A program made the position numbers and the translations under genes. The notes below the pieces were generated by a model, which saw only the letters and a program-made list of their open reading frames with translations, was not told where the DNA came from and made no database searches. Shown here piece after piece: positions 33,383-43,536 of a DNA stretch of 64,000 bases; positions within the stretch are counted from its first letter, which is position 1; every line of letters starts with the position of its first letter. Origin of the DNA: Pistricoccus aurantiacus (GTDB lineage: Bacteria; Pseudomonadota; Gammaproteobacteria; Pseudomonadales; Halomonadaceae); the NCBI RefSeq assembly GCF_042682565.1, contig NZ_JBHUIC010000008.1; one strand, given 5' to 3'.

Positions 33383-33419
33383 GCGAGTCAAAAAGTGCTA
33401 GTGAAAGGCATCCAGTGAA

Positions 33420-35009
33420 TCAGTTCGCCTGATAGCGATGCAGCCGATGGCGTCGCTCGAATTCCTTCACCCGCTGGCGAGCGAATTCGACGGTTTGCGC
33501 CGTCATGACACTGCGCTGCTCGTCCTTTAGCTCGCCGCCCAGATGCCGCACGATGACCATTGCCGTCTCGAACATGGCCTCGAAAGCACCTGCGCTATCC
33601 GCCGCGCCGGGCAGGGGCAGCAGCAAGGTGACGCCGGGAGTGACGAACTCATCCATGGTATCCAGGGGGAAGGTGCCGGGTTTGACCACATTGACCACGC
33701 TGAACTGCAGTTCGCTGTCCGGATCCTCGGTTTCGAAACGGTTGAAGATGCCCATATCGCGGCTGTAGCGCAGCCCGCAGGCCAGCATCAGTTCAAGCAG
33801 CGCGGTACCGGAGAAACCCTGAGGATCTCTTGCCAGCACGCTGATGACGACGACCTCTTCCGCGTTGCTCAGCGTATCCTGGACATGGCTCGCATCCACA
33901 TGATTGCGCAAGGCTTTTTCCACCGAAGGATGAGCTGCAACATCGGCGTGACGCGAGGTTTCCGGGGCGGGTTGACGCGGGGCTTCATCCCGACGAACGT
34001 GTCCTGATGCCTGGCGCTCGGACACCGATCGCTCGGATGCCGAACGCTCGGACGCCGACCGCTCGGACGCTTGCCTTTCCTGTTGGCGACGGCTGGCTTC
34101 CTGCGCCTTGCGCTCCGCCTTTTCCTTTTCTCGCTGTTCTTTCTCCTGACGACGCTGCTGCTTGCGCTGGGACAGGTTTTTCTGCAAGGAGCTGCCGAAA
34201 CGCTGGACGGACTGCCCCATACGAGACGAATGAGACCGAAACGAATCGCTCATGCCATCGAAATCCATCACTCGATAGCGCTCGTCGTCCTCGTGGTCGC
34301 GGTTTTCGCGATCCTCCGGGTCCGCGGCCAGCCCGCCCAGCCTCGCAAGCGAGGCGGCTTCGTCGTCGCTGGCGGTGACGCCGTTTCCGTCGGCGCCTTC
34401 ACCGACCTGCGGCGCAAGCTCGCCTGGAAGAGAATTTTCCCGGGGCGGCATCGGCTGGGTAGGCGGTTGACTCGTCGCGTCTACCGCTTCTTCGGGGGGC
34501 TGGTCCGGTGTGGGGAAGGGCTTCAGCGTCGGTTCCTGACGTTTTTCCGGCGCCGCTTCGCTGGCGCGGGCTTCTTCTCGTGCGCGCTCCTCTTCCAGCG
34601 CGCGCCGGCGCTCCGCGGCGGTATCGCGAATGGTGGAACTCGAGGAAGTGGAGGCGGGCCGATTGCTTTCGCTGCGTTGCCAGTCGCTGTAAACGCTGGA
34701 GGGCTCCTGGCGTTCCTGATTGACTTTGGGCGGGCTGGTGGATTGGGCCGCGGGCTTCACGACTCGAGCGCCACCGTTGGGCAGCTCCCAGTCGATCTGG
34801 GCATTCCTGGCCGCTTCTTCCGGATCATGCTCGCCGTCGATCTCTTCCATCGGTACCGAGGTGCGCTTGCGCGGAGACTTCGCTCCTTCGCCGGCGTCTT
34901 GATCCAGGCGCGGTACGCTGCGCTGACGCTTGAGGCGGCGTATGCCGTCGATGACGATAAGCGTCACCAGCGCCAACCCCAGGATGATTAACCACTCTCT
35001 AAGTTCCAT
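33420..35009 (-). CDS. zipA: Cell division protein ZipA
   Basis: A 529-residue inner-membrane protein anchoring FtsZ. The N-terminus is a TM segment (ELREWLIILGLALVTLIVI, residues 2-20) with charged DGIRRLKRQ after it. A long charged, glutamine/arginine/proline-rich linker runs to about residue 385. The C-terminal FtsZ-binding domain (about 390-522) contains HVDASHVQDTL, VISVLARDPQGFSGTALLELM and RYSRDMGIFNRFE. The linker contains about four tandem SERSA-like five-residue repeats (near residues 313-332). The linker is longer than in E. coli ZipA (328 aa). Between smc and ligA, its normal location. Confidence 0.93.
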   Translation of the reverse strand: MELREWLIILGLALVTLIVIDGIRRLKRQRSVPRLDQDAGEGAKSPRKRTSVPMEEIDGEHDPEEAARNAQIDWELPNGGARVVKPAAQSTSPPKVNQERQEPSSVYSDWQRSESNRPASTSSSSTIRDTAAERRRALEEERAREEARASEAAPEKRQEPTLKPFPTPDQPPEEAVDATSQPPTQPMPPRENSLPGELAPQVGEGADGNGVTASDDEAASLARLGGLAADPEDRENRDHEDDERYRVMDFDGMSDSFRSHSSRMGQSVQRFGSSLQKNLSQRKQQRRQEKEQREKEKAERKAQEASRRQQERQASERSASERSASERSVSERQASGHVRRDEAPRQPAPETSRHADVAAHPSVEKALRNHVDASHVQDTLSNAEEVVVISVLARDPQGFSGTALLELMLACGLRYSRDMGIFNRFETEDPDSELQFSVVNVVKPGTFPLDTMDEFVTPGVTLLLPLPGAADSAGAFEAMFETAMVIVRHLGGELKDEQRSVMTAQTVEFARQRVKEFERRHRLHRYQAN

Positions 35010-35235
35010 GGGTCTTGCCTGTTCGCTAAGGCGTCATGCCGATATCGGCGCGACGCAATTACCAAAAAAGGGGCCAGCTTGAGGCGATGCAAGCCTGGTC
35101 GATGCGACGGCGGCAATCCGTCCATTCCCAGTCGGTACCCGTAGTCGTCTATAAACGTCTAATTTCGGCACATTTGGTCCGTAACGTTGGAATATCCGCC
35201 TTTGTTAACCTTTTTTATCCACATACGCAAGTTGC

Positions 35236-38200
35236 TTACGCCTCCGCCAGACTCGAGGCCTCTTCGATACCCACCGAGACCAGACGCGATACGCCGGGTT
35301 CCTGCATGGTCACGCCCATCAAACGCTCCGCGGCTTCCATGGCGATCTTGTTATGGGTGATATAAATGAATTGTACCCTTTCCGACATTTCTTTCACCAG
35401 TTTGGCGTAGCGGCCCACGTTGGCATCGTCCAGGGGCGCGTCTACCTCGTCGAGCATGCAGAAGGGTGCGGGATTGAGCTCGAAGATGGCGAACACCAGG
35501 GAAAGCGCGGTCAGCGCCTTCTCTCCTCCGGACAGCAGATGAATGGTACTGTTCTTTTTCCCCGGCGGCCGCGCCATGATCGCCACACCGGTTTCCAGCA
35601 GATCCTCCCCGGTCAGGGTCAGCCAGGCGGTGCCGCCGCCGAACACCTTGGGAAACAGCCGCTGCAATCCCGTATCGACTCGATCGAAGGTCTGCTTGAA
35701 TCGAATCCGAGTTTCCTGATCGATCTTGCGAATGGCGCGGTCCAGGGTATCCAGGGCTTCGCTGAGTTCCGCGTGTTGAGCTTCAAGATAGTTGCGGCGC
35801 TCTGACTGCTGATCAAATTCCTCGATGGCGGTCAGGTTGATCGCGCCGAGCCGCCGCAGCCTGTTTTCCACTTCGTCGAGATTGGTTCGCCAGGCGGATT
35901 CCGTGGCGTTGGCATCCAGGTGGGCAGCCAGCGCCTGAGGATCGTGCCCCAGTTCCTTGAGCTGCTCGTCCTGGGCCTCCGCCTTGAGGGCCAGCGCCTG
36001 CACCTGAAGTCGGGTTTCCTGAAGCCGCTCCCGGTGGAACTCCAGCTGACGCTCGTGGGTCTGGCGCTGCTGTTCATCCTTGTGCAGCTGCTCGGCGAAG
36101 GCCGCCGCCTGATCCCGGGACTGGGCCAACGTCTGTTCCGCCTGGCTGCGCTGTTCGAGCAGCTCATTCAGACGTTCGCGGCTTTCCTCATCCGGTTCTC
36201 GCAGTACCTCGCGCTGCTCTTCCAATACAGCGCACTTTTCCTCCAGTCGCGACCGAGACTCCTCCGCCCGCTGGCGCTGCTCTCGCAGGCCGTCGCGCTC
36301 GGTGGTCAGACGCTGGCGATCCAGGGCCAACTGCTGGACGCGCTGACTCAGGGGACGCTCGCGGTCCCGTAGGGAGCGCAGAGTGTCCTGAGCCTGGCGT
36401 CGCTGATTTTCCAGGTCTTCCCGGGTCTGCTGCTGGTCCTCGAGTTCGCTCATGGCCTGCTGCCACCGCTCGCGGCTTTCCTCGAGGGCCAGGAACTGCG
36501 TCTGCCGCTGCTCTTCGAACCGTGCGAGCTCATCCTCAAGTTCCGCCCCGCGGCTTTTCAGATGCGTCAATCGCGACGACACCCTGGCTTCCGCCAGTCG
36601 CTCCTGCTGTTGACGCGCTTGAAGATCGCTCTGCTCGCGACGATGATCCTCCTGGGCGGCGTCGACGCACTGGCGTTCATTCTTGGCGGCGTCGAGCTGC
36701 TGCTCGCGATCCGCCAGGTGCTCCTCCACCTGCGCCAAGGCAGCAGTGATTTCTTCATGGCGACGGCGGCTGGCGAGCAGGCCGGCGGCAGCATCCTCGT
36801 CACCTTGCTGACGGGCCCAGCCTTGCCCGAGCCACAGCCCTTCTCGCGTGATGACGCTCTCGCCGGCGGACAGTGTGTCCCGTGCCGTCCAGGCGTCCGC
36901 AGCGCTCTCGGAGCAGCGAATATCCGCCAGCAGCGCCGTCACCGCGCCCCCGTCCTTTACCTTGTCCGCCAGACGATCCTGCAAAGGGACCGCTTGATAC
37001 GGCGACGTGGCGTCTTCCAGCAGTGCGAGCGCCCCTGGCGCGCCGGCGGCGAAGATCTCCGATAATCGCTCTGGCGCAACGAGACGCGCCTTGAGCCAGG
37101 GTGATAGCACCCAGGTGATCACCGCCTCCCAGTCCGGCGCTACCTCCAGCTGCTCACCCAGACGAGGCGCGTCCGCCAGCCCCTGCTCGCGCAGATAGTC
37201 TTCCAGCGCCGTATCGTTCTCCGCCAGGGCGGCTTGCAGCAGCGCTTCCAGGGATGCCAGCTCCCCCTTGAGTTCGCTGCGTCGTTCCCTCAGCGCCTCT
37301 CGTGCCTGTTCGGCTTCTTGAATCCGCCGGCTCGATGCTTGTCGTTTCTCCACAAGCTGCGCCTGTCGCTCCTCGAGGGACTCGAGCTGGCTATCCAGGG
37401 CAAGAAGCCTCTCGTTGATTTCCTCCCGCTCCGTCTCGAGGCCAGCGATTTCCGGCAGTTCCCGGCGCTGCTGCCGGCGACGCTCGAGTTCTCGAGTCTG
37501 AGTCTCCAGAGTCTGCTCCAGATGGCGTACGCGATCCTGGGCGCGCTCGGCTTCCCGGCGGGCCTGCTGATGGGTTTCATTGAAGTCTTCCCAGCGCTGA
37601 TTCTGCTCCTGGTGCGCTGCTTCCGCCTCGAGCAGTGCGTCTTCCAGCTGCGCCAGGGATTCCGCCACCATCTCCTGTTTCGGCGCCAAATCACTCAGCC
37701 GTTCCTCCAGCTCCGCAAGACGCTGATCGTCGGTTTCCTCCAGACGGGCCAGCTCGCCCAGTTCCCGGCGGGTCGCATCCAGATCCCGGGCCAGTTGCTG
37801 CTCCCGGCTGCGGGTGTGCTCAAGCTGCTGTTCCAGCCGGGCAACCTGGGTGGTGATGTCGTAGAAGTGCGCCTGCTGCTTGTCGAGGCGCTCCGCAAGC
37901 CGATCATGCCCCTGGCGGCCTTCTTCCAGGCGCGTCTCGCACTGGCGAGCGCCCAACAGCTCTCGTTCCACGGCGATTTCCAGATCGCGCACCCGGGTGT
38001 CCAGCTCGCTCTGCTCCGCCCGCAGCGCCCGTCCCCGTAGCAGCGCCAGCTCGCCCTTGAGGCGATGTTCCTGCTGCTTGAGCTGCTGATAGCGCCGGGC
38101 CGCTTCCGCCTGGCGCTTGAGTCGTTCGAGCTGCTTGTCCAGCTCCTCGCGAATGTCGTCCAGGCGCTCGAGGTTTTCCTGGGTACGCCGCATGCGGTTC

Positions 38201-38742
38201 TCGGTTTCCCGGCGCCGCTCCTTGTACTTGGAGATGCCCGCGGCTTCCTCCAGCGTCGCGCGCAGCTCCTCCGGACGCGCCTCGATCAGCCGGGAAATCA
38301 TGCCCTGGCCGATCAGCGCATAGGAACGCGGCCCCAGACCGGTGCCGAGAAACAGGTCGGCGATGTCTCGCCGGCGGCATTTCTGATTGTTGAAGAAGTA
38401 GCTGGACTGGCTGTCCCGGGTGACCAGGCGCTTGACGGCAATCTCCGCGTACTGGGCATAGGTGCCGCCCATGGCGCCGTCCCGATTGTCGAACAGGAGT
38501 TCGATGGAGGCCTGGCCCACCGGCTTGCGCTCGGTGGAACCGTTGAAGATCACGTCGGTCATCGACTCGCCGCGCAGGGTCTTGGCGGAGGACTCCCCCA
38601 TCACCCAGCGCACCGCGTCGATGACGTTGGACTTGCCGCAGCCGTTGGGCCCGACGATGGCGGTCATGTTGCCGTCGAAGGGCACCGTGACCGGATCGAC
38701 GAAGGACTTGAAACCCGCCAGGCGAATCGACTTTAGACGCAT
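35236..38742 (-). CDS. smc: Chromosome segregation SMC protein
   Basis: A 1168-residue SMC. The head has Walker A GPNGCGKSNVIDAVRWVMGE (from residue 31). Two long coiled coils (about 170-500 and 660-1000) flank a hinge near 520-650 carrying a degenerate glycine motif. The C-terminal half-head has the signature LLSGGEKALTALSLVFAIF and Walker B FCMLDEVDAPLDDANV. It forms the condensin-like complex with ScpAB (not in this window), organising and segregating the chromosome. The start is three bases from the ccmI stop on the same strand, so read-through from the ccm genes is possible. 226 bases without a gene separate it from zipA. Confidence 0.95.
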   Translation of the reverse strand: MRLKSIRLAGFKSFVDPVTVPFDGNMTAIVGPNGCGKSNVIDAVRWVMGESSAKTLRGESMTDVIFNGSTERKPVGQASIELLFDNRDGAMGGTYAQYAEIAVKRLVTRDSQSSYFFNNQKCRRRDIADLFLGTGLGPRSYALIGQGMISRLIEARPEELRATLEEAAGISKYKERRRETENRMRRTQENLERLDDIREELDKQLERLKRQAEAARRYQQLKQQEHRLKGELALLRGRALRAEQSELDTRVRDLEIAVERELLGARQCETRLEEGRQGHDRLAERLDKQQAHFYDITTQVARLEQQLEHTRSREQQLARDLDATRRELGELARLEETDDQRLAELEERLSDLAPKQEMVAESLAQLEDALLEAEAAHQEQNQRWEDFNETHQQARREAERAQDRVRHLEQTLETQTRELERRRQQRRELPEIAGLETEREEINERLLALDSQLESLEERQAQLVEKRQASSRRIQEAEQAREALRERRSELKGELASLEALLQAALAENDTALEDYLREQGLADAPRLGEQLEVAPDWEAVITWVLSPWLKARLVAPERLSEIFAAGAPGALALLEDATSPYQAVPLQDRLADKVKDGGAVTALLADIRCSESAADAWTARDTLSAGESVITREGLWLGQGWARQQGDEDAAAGLLASRRRHEEITAALAQVEEHLADREQQLDAAKNERQCVDAAQEDHRREQSDLQARQQQERLAEARVSSRLTHLKSRGAELEDELARFEEQRQTQFLALEESRERWQQAMSELEDQQQTREDLENQRRQAQDTLRSLRDRERPLSQRVQQLALDRQRLTTERDGLREQRQRAEESRSRLEEKCAVLEEQREVLREPDEESRERLNELLEQRSQAEQTLAQSRDQAAAFAEQLHKDEQQRQTHERQLEFHRERLQETRLQVQALALKAEAQDEQLKELGHDPQALAAHLDANATESAWRTNLDEVENRLRRLGAINLTAIEEFDQQSERRNYLEAQHAELSEALDTLDRAIRKIDQETRIRFKQTFDRVDTGLQRLFPKVFGGGTAWLTLTGEDLLETGVAIMARPPGKKNSTIHLLSGGEKALTALSLVFAIFELNPAPFCMLDEVDAPLDDANVGRYAKLVKEMSERVQFIYITHNKIAMEAAERLMGVTMQEPGVSRLVSVGIEEASSLAEA

Positions 38743-38745
38743 GAA

Positions 38746-39984
38746 TCAGTCAACGACCCGGTCGATGACCACCTCGACGGGATCGCTGGTGGCGACACTC
38801 ACGGATTCGAGCTGGCCGGCCAGATCGCCGGGCTGCGGCTGAGCCTGACCGCTCTGGGAGACTCGCACCACCAGGCGGACTTCCTTCTCCGAGGACAGTT
38901 TGCCCATGCCGTTCATCGAGCGGCTGTCGTCGAGCACCAGGGTGGTGGGCAGCTCGGAGACCTGGGTCATGGCGATGGCCAGGGGCGGCTTTTCTTCCTT
39001 GAGATCCCGAGCGACCAAAAACACCCGGGTATCCGGCGGCACCCGGTCTCGCAGCGAATCGTCCAGGCTGAGACGCACGCTGAGCTCGGGCCCGGCTTCC
39101 TGAGCGGCGGCCATGCCCTCGCCGCCTTGATCAAGGCGCTGCCGGGCGACTTGTATGCCTTCTTCCAACGCCTTCTGCGCCTGGGGATCACTCATGCCCG
39201 CCATCGCCCGGCGCCAGTGCTTGATCGCCTCCTGATAGCGGCCATGATCGAAGGCTTCGATACCCAGCATGCCGAGTACCGTGGGCTGGCGAGGATCCTC
39301 CGCCAGCACCTCATCCACCAGGGTTTGCGTCTCGCTGGTCAGGGTACGATTGGCGGCGAAGAACTGCATCTGCGCCAACTGGGCGAGCAGTTCCGGATAG
39401 CGACCTTCGAGTTCGATCACACGTTTCAAGGCATGAATCGCCTTGTCGAACTGACCCTGATTGCGATACATCGGGAACAGGGACGACCAGACCTTGGGAT
39501 TGTCCGGCTGTTTGACGGCTTCCTGCTCGAGCCGCTCGATCAGAGTCGCCAGAGAAGAGTCAGGATCCGCCATCACCTCCTGCTGGGCCAGGTACAGGGA
39601 CAGATCGCCCTCGGCGCCCTGCTGCTGATACCAGAGGAGACTCCCCGCCGCCAGTGCCAGCATGATCACCGGCACCAGCCAGCGCCCGGAGACGGCGCGC
39701 TTGAGGGGCGCGCGCTTTTGCGCCTGGGTGTCTTCCAGCAGGCTGCGCTCGAGTTCCAGTCGACTCTCCTCGAAGCGCTGCTGGTCGATATCGCCCCGGC
39801 CCAAGGCGGCCTCCAGGGACGCCAGGCGACGCTGAAAGATCGCCACGTTCTGCTGGGCGGTCTGATCCTCCGCCTCGTAGGCCTGCAGGTCGTCGTGAAG
39901 TTTTCCCGCACGCCGCAGCGGTAGTATCAATAGCCACATGGCGATCAACAGCAGTATCGCCAGGCCAAGCCAGAGTAACGTCAT
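38746..39984 (-). CDS. ccmI: Cytochrome c-type biogenesis protein CcmI
   Basis: A 412-residue membrane protein. I set the start at 39984, which overlaps the ccmH stop as ATGA. Two TM helices (LLWLGLAILLLIAMWLLILP and a second near residue 104) flank a cytoplasmic coiled coil. TPR repeats follow (about 150-280; WSSLFPMYRNQGQFDKAI), then a C-terminal periplasmic domain (LSVRLSLDDSLRDRVPPDTRVFLVAR). It presents apocytochrome c to the CcmFH ligation complex. The last gene of the ccm operon, directly before smc. Confidence 0.9.
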   Translation of the reverse strand: MTLLWLGLAILLLIAMWLLILPLRRAGKLHDDLQAYEAEDQTAQQNVAIFQRRLASLEAALGRGDIDQQRFEESRLELERSLLEDTQAQKRAPLKRAVSGRWLVPVIMLALAAGSLLWYQQQGAEGDLSLYLAQQEVMADPDSSLATLIERLEQEAVKQPDNPKVWSSLFPMYRNQGQFDKAIHALKRVIELEGRYPELLAQLAQMQFFAANRTLTSETQTLVDEVLAEDPRQPTVLGMLGIEAFDHGRYQEAIKHWRRAMAGMSDPQAQKALEEGIQVARQRLDQGGEGMAAAQEAGPELSVRLSLDDSLRDRVPPDTRVFLVARDLKEEKPPLAIAMTQVSELPTTLVLDDSRSMNGMGKLSSEKEVRLVVRVSQSGQAQPQPGDLAGQLESVSVATSDPVEVVIDRVVD

Positions 39985-40508
39985 TTGGGTTTCTTGCCCT
40001 CGATCAAAGCGTTCAGTCGCGCGCGCTCCTCCGCGGAGAGCGACTTGGCGGAAGATTGCCGGCGCAGGCGCAGGATCAGAAAGACCAGCATTGCCCCAAG
40101 CAGCACCAGCCCCGCGGGCAGCCCCCACAGCAGATAGGTGCGTCCTTCCAGACGCGGATTGTAGAGCACGTAGTCGCCGAAGCGATCCACCATGAAGTTC
40201 TGTATTTCGATATCGGAAAGGTCATCGCGCAGCAGCGAAGCCACCCGCTCGCGCATGTCCTTGGCCACCGGCGAATTGGAATCATCGATGGCCTGGTTCT
40301 CGCACTTGGGGCAGCGCATGGAGGAGGTCAGCGATTCGTAGCGCTGCTGCAATACCGGGTCGTCGAAACTGTGCAGTTCGATGGCGCCAAAAGCGGCGCC
40401 GGCGCTCAATCCCAGAGCTACCAGGAGCGAAACCCGCAAGAGGAAGATTCGCAAGAAGAAAGTGCGTGAGAAAAGGGCTCGTGAGAAAAGAGTGCCTGTC
40501 AGCGCCAT
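39981..40508 (-). CDS. ccmH: Cytochrome c maturation protein CcmH
   Basis: A 175-residue thiol-reducing protein with an N-terminal signal/TM segment (about 10-40), the redox motif MRCPKCEN (Cys66, Cys69; family form LRCPxCQ), a three-helix bundle, and a second TM near 127-146. It reduces the CXXCH motif of apocytochrome c for haem attachment with CcmF. The N-terminus has unusual short repeats (TLFSRALFSRTFFLRIFLLR). The start at 40508 overlaps the ccmG end by ten bases and is the only ATG before the signal. Confidence 0.9.
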   Translation of the reverse strand: MALTGTLFSRALFSRTFFLRIFLLRVSLLVALGLSAGAAFGAIELHSFDDPVLQQRYESLTSSMRCPKCENQAIDDSNSPVAKDMRERVASLLRDDLSDIEIQNFMVDRFGDYVLYNPRLEGRTYLLWGLPAGLVLLGAMLVFLILRLRRQSSAKSLSAEERARLNALIEGKKPK

Positions 40509-41026
40509 TTTTCCACCTTCGGCATGATGACTTTCTCCACGTCTTCCGGCGCGATGTAGCCGGTATGGTGATAACGAATGATGCCCTCCTTATCGACAAG
40601 GAAGGTTTCCGGCGCGCCGTATACCCCCAGTTCGAAGCCCAGGTCACCCTCCGGATCGAACACATTGACCTCGAAGGGATCACCGTACTGCTCGAGGAAG
40701 CTTCGCCCCAGTTCCCGAGTATCCTTGTAGTCGACGCCTACCAGACGAACGCCGCGGTCTTTCAATTCCTGCAGCTGCGGCATTTCCTGCTTGCAGGTGG
40801 GGCACCATTCCCCCCAGACGTTGACCAGAGTCACCTCGCCCTGCAGCAGGGATTCGTCCACTCGGGCATCCGGATCCTTCAGGGTCGATAGCTCAAAGGC
40901 GGGAAACTCCTGAGCCAGCAGGGCACTCTCTCGATCGCTGGGATTCATGGAGAGTCCCTTGTAAAGAAGCCCCGCCAGGATCAGGAAGACCACCAGAGGC
41001 AACAGCAGCAGCAGGCGACGCTTCAT
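40499..41026 (-). CDS. ccmG: Thiol:disulfide interchange protein CcmG/DsbE
   Basis: A 175-residue membrane-anchored thioredoxin-like protein. N-terminal TM (LLLLLPLVVFLILAGLLY), redox motif WGEWCPTCKQEMPQL (Cys75 and Cys78), and a cis-proline region near GAPETFLVD. It reduces apocytochrome c or CcmH disulfides using electrons from DsbD. The ATG overlaps the ccmF stop by four bases (ATGA), indicating translational coupling. Length is normal for CcmG. Confidence 0.93.
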   Translation of the reverse strand: MKRRLLLLLPLVVFLILAGLLYKGLSMNPSDRESALLAQEFPAFELSTLKDPDARVDESLLQGEVTLVNVWGEWCPTCKQEMPQLQELKDRGVRLVGVDYKDTRELGRSFLEQYGDPFEVNVFDPEGDLGFELGVYGAPETFLVDKEGIIRYHHTGYIAPEDVEKVIMPKVEKWR

Positions 41027-43041
41027 GCCTTGGCCTCCCTCAGGCTAGCCGCCGCGCCGGGTGCCGCTTCACTGGATGACACCGCATTCTCGCTGACGCG
41101 CCGGCTGCGATAGCGTTTATCCGCTACCGCCAATACTCCACCCGCGGCCATCAACAGCGCCCCCAGCCACAGCCAGCGCACGAAGGGCTTGGACTGGATG
41201 CGCACCGCCCAGGAGCCGTCGCCCAGATCCTCACCCATGGCCACGTAGAGATCCCGGAACAGCCCCGGGCGCAGGGCCACCTGGGTCATGGGCATGCGCC
41301 GGGCCAGGTAAAGCCGCTTTTCCGGGTTCATCACGAAACGCAGTCGGTCGTTACGACTGACTTCAATGGTAGCGACCTCGCTTAGATAGTTGGGACCGCG
41401 CACCTCGCGCAGGTCGGTCATGGTATAGGTATCTCCGGCGACGCTCACGCTTTCCCCCGGGGAAAGGCGCACGTTGCGCTCGACGTTGTAGTTGGACACC
41501 ATCACCACCCCGACGATGGTTACCGCCAGGCCGACATGCCCCAGCACCATGCCCCAGTAAGACAGCGACAGCCGCTTGAGCCCCGCGCCGACAGCGCTCG
41601 CATGGCGGGTCTTGTCGAACAGGTCGCGCACCAGAGGCAGCACGATCCACAGCGCCGTCACCAGCCCCAGGGATACCCACAGATTCCACTCGCCGCCGTA
41701 GAGAAGCGGCATCAGCAGCCCGATCACCAAGGCTGCCGCGGCGGCGATTCCCAGGCGTTTGGCGAGCTCGCGTCCGGGCATCTGCTTCCAGCGAGCGACA
41801 GGCCCAAGCCCCATGAAAATGCACAGCAGCACCGTCAGCGGCACGAACAGGGCATTGAAGTAGGGAGGACCCACGCTGATCTTGCCCAGATCCAGGGCGT
41901 CCAGCACCAGCGGATACAGCGTTCCCAGCAGCACGGTGACGGTCATGACCACCAACAGGATATTGTTGACCAGCAGCAGAGAGTCCCGGGACAGCCAGCC
42001 GAAACCGACCGCGTGACTGACTCGCGGCGCCCGTAGCGCAAACACCAGCAGGGACAGCCCCACGGTGATACCCAGCAGCACCAGGATGAACAGCCCGCGG
42101 GACGGGTCGTTGGCGAAGGCGTGCACGGAAGTCAGTACGCCGGAACGCACCAGGAAAGTGCCCAGCAGCGACAGGGAGAAAGTGATGATCGCCAGCAGCA
42201 CGGTCCAGCTCTTGAAAGAGCCGCGCTTTTCCGTGACCGCCAGGGAATGAATCAGCGCCGTGCCGGAAAGCCAGGGCAGGAGCGAGGCGTTTTCCACCGG
42301 ATCCCAGAACCACCAGCCGCCCCAGCCCAGCTCGTAGTAGGCCCACCAGCTACCTAGGGCGATACCTACGGTGAGAAAGGCCCAGGCCACATTGGTCCAA
42401 GGCCGCGCCCAGCGGGTCCATGCAGCGTCGAGACGCCCGCCGAGCAGCGCAGCAATGGCGAAGGCGAAGACCACGGAAAAGCCCACGTAGCCCATGTAGA
42501 GCATCGGGGGATGAATGACCAGACCGAAGTCCTGCAGCAGCGGATTGAGATCCGCGCCGTCCTGGGGCACGCCGGGCAGAGTTCGCGCAAAGGGATTGGA
42601 GGTCAGCAGCACGAAGGCCAGGAATCCGGTGCTGACCAGCCCCATGATGCCAAGCACCCGGGCCATCATGTCCCTGGGCAGATTGCCGGAGAATCGACTT
42701 ACCGCGAAGCCCCAGGTGCCGAGCATCAGGCTCCATAGCAGTACCGAGCCTTCATGATTGCCCCATACGGCGCTGAACTTGTAGTACCAGGGCAGCATGG
42801 AGTTGGAGTTATCCGCCACCACCACGACGCTGAAGTCGTCGAGCATGAAGCTCGCAGTGAGGCTCAGGTAGGCCAGCACCAGAAACAGGAACTGAGCGCT
42901 GGCCATGGGTTTGGCGTAGGCCATCCATAAAGGACGACGGGTGGCGGCGCCGGCCAGGGGAATCACCGCTTGCACTGCGGCGATCAGCAGCGCAAGCACC
43001 AGGGCGAAATGGCCGAATTCGGGTAGTATCTTGGTCAGCAT
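41023..43041 (-). CDS. ccmF: Haem lyase CcmF
   Basis: A 672-residue polytopic membrane protein that ligates haem to apocytochrome c together with CcmH. The tryptophan-rich WWD domain is WGGWWFWDPVENASLLPWL (about 236-254), with conserved histidines in flanking helices (AVWGNHEGSVLLWSL; HPPMLYMGY) and a final periplasmic domain ending in a last TM near 625-645. Length typical. Tight gap (24 bases) after ccmE and overlap with ccmG. Confidence 0.95.
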   Translation of the reverse strand: MLTKILPEFGHFALVLALLIAAVQAVIPLAGAATRRPLWMAYAKPMASAQFLFLVLAYLSLTASFMLDDFSVVVVADNSNSMLPWYYKFSAVWGNHEGSVLLWSLMLGTWGFAVSRFSGNLPRDMMARVLGIMGLVSTGFLAFVLLTSNPFARTLPGVPQDGADLNPLLQDFGLVIHPPMLYMGYVGFSVVFAFAIAALLGGRLDAAWTRWARPWTNVAWAFLTVGIALGSWWAYYELGWGGWWFWDPVENASLLPWLSGTALIHSLAVTEKRGSFKSWTVLLAIITFSLSLLGTFLVRSGVLTSVHAFANDPSRGLFILVLLGITVGLSLLVFALRAPRVSHAVGFGWLSRDSLLLVNNILLVVMTVTVLLGTLYPLVLDALDLGKISVGPPYFNALFVPLTVLLCIFMGLGPVARWKQMPGRELAKRLGIAAAAALVIGLLMPLLYGGEWNLWVSLGLVTALWIVLPLVRDLFDKTRHASAVGAGLKRLSLSYWGMVLGHVGLAVTIVGVVMVSNYNVERNVRLSPGESVSVAGDTYTMTDLREVRGPNYLSEVATIEVSRNDRLRFVMNPEKRLYLARRMPMTQVALRPGLFRDLYVAMGEDLGDGSWAVRIQSKPFVRWLWLGALLMAAGGVLAVADKRYRSRRVSENAVSSSEAAPGAAASLREAKA

Positions 43042-43065
43042 CTATGCCCCCGCTTATGACTTGTG

Positions 43066-43536
43066 CTAGTTACTGGCCTTGCTGCCTTGAACCTTGAAGT
43101 CTTCCGGCGCATAACCGGCATCCTTCAAGGCATCAGAGACTTCGCTGGGCATATAGTTCTCATCGTGCTTGGCCAGCACGTCCGTGGCTTCCAGGTTGCC
43201 CGCTTCCGTCAGCCGGCCCACCACCACCACGCCCTGCCCCTCCCGGAATAGGTCCGGCAGGATACCGCTATAATGCACCGGCAGCTCTTCCACGTAGTCG
43301 GTAATCACGAATTCCACGTCCAGACTTTCCGGGTTACGGGCGACGCTGCCTTCCTTGACCATACCGCCGGCACGAATGCTGCGGTCCAGAGGTGCCTCTC
43401 CCGCCGCCACCTGAATCGGGCTGAAGAACAGGTTGATATTGCTGCGCAGGGCATAGAGGGTCAGACCCACCGCGATGGCGGCCAGGCTGACCAGCCCCAG
43501 GATCACAAAAAGTCGTTGCTTGCGTTTTGGATTCAT
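43066..43536 (-). CDS. ccmE: Haem chaperone CcmE
   Basis: A 156-residue protein. A signal-anchor (RLFVILGLVSLAAIAVGLTLYALR) precedes a periplasmic OB-fold. The covalent haem-binding histidine is His124 in VLAKHDENYMPSE, the family HxxxY motif. It carries haem from CcmABCD to CcmF. The start overlaps the ccmD stop by four bases. Confidence 0.95.
   Translation of the reverse strand: MNPKRKQRLFVILGLVSLAAIAVGLTLYALRSNINLFFSPIQVAAGEAPLDRSIRAGGMVKEGSVARNPESLDVEFVITDYVEELPVHYSGILPDLFREGQGVVVVGRLTEAGNLEATDVLAKHDENYMPSEVSDALKDAGYAPEDFKVQGSKASN

Noticed and set aside
34071..34991. Long plus-strand frame opposite zipA
   Set aside because: Reverse-frame effect of the low-complexity ZipA linker; no start signals or family.
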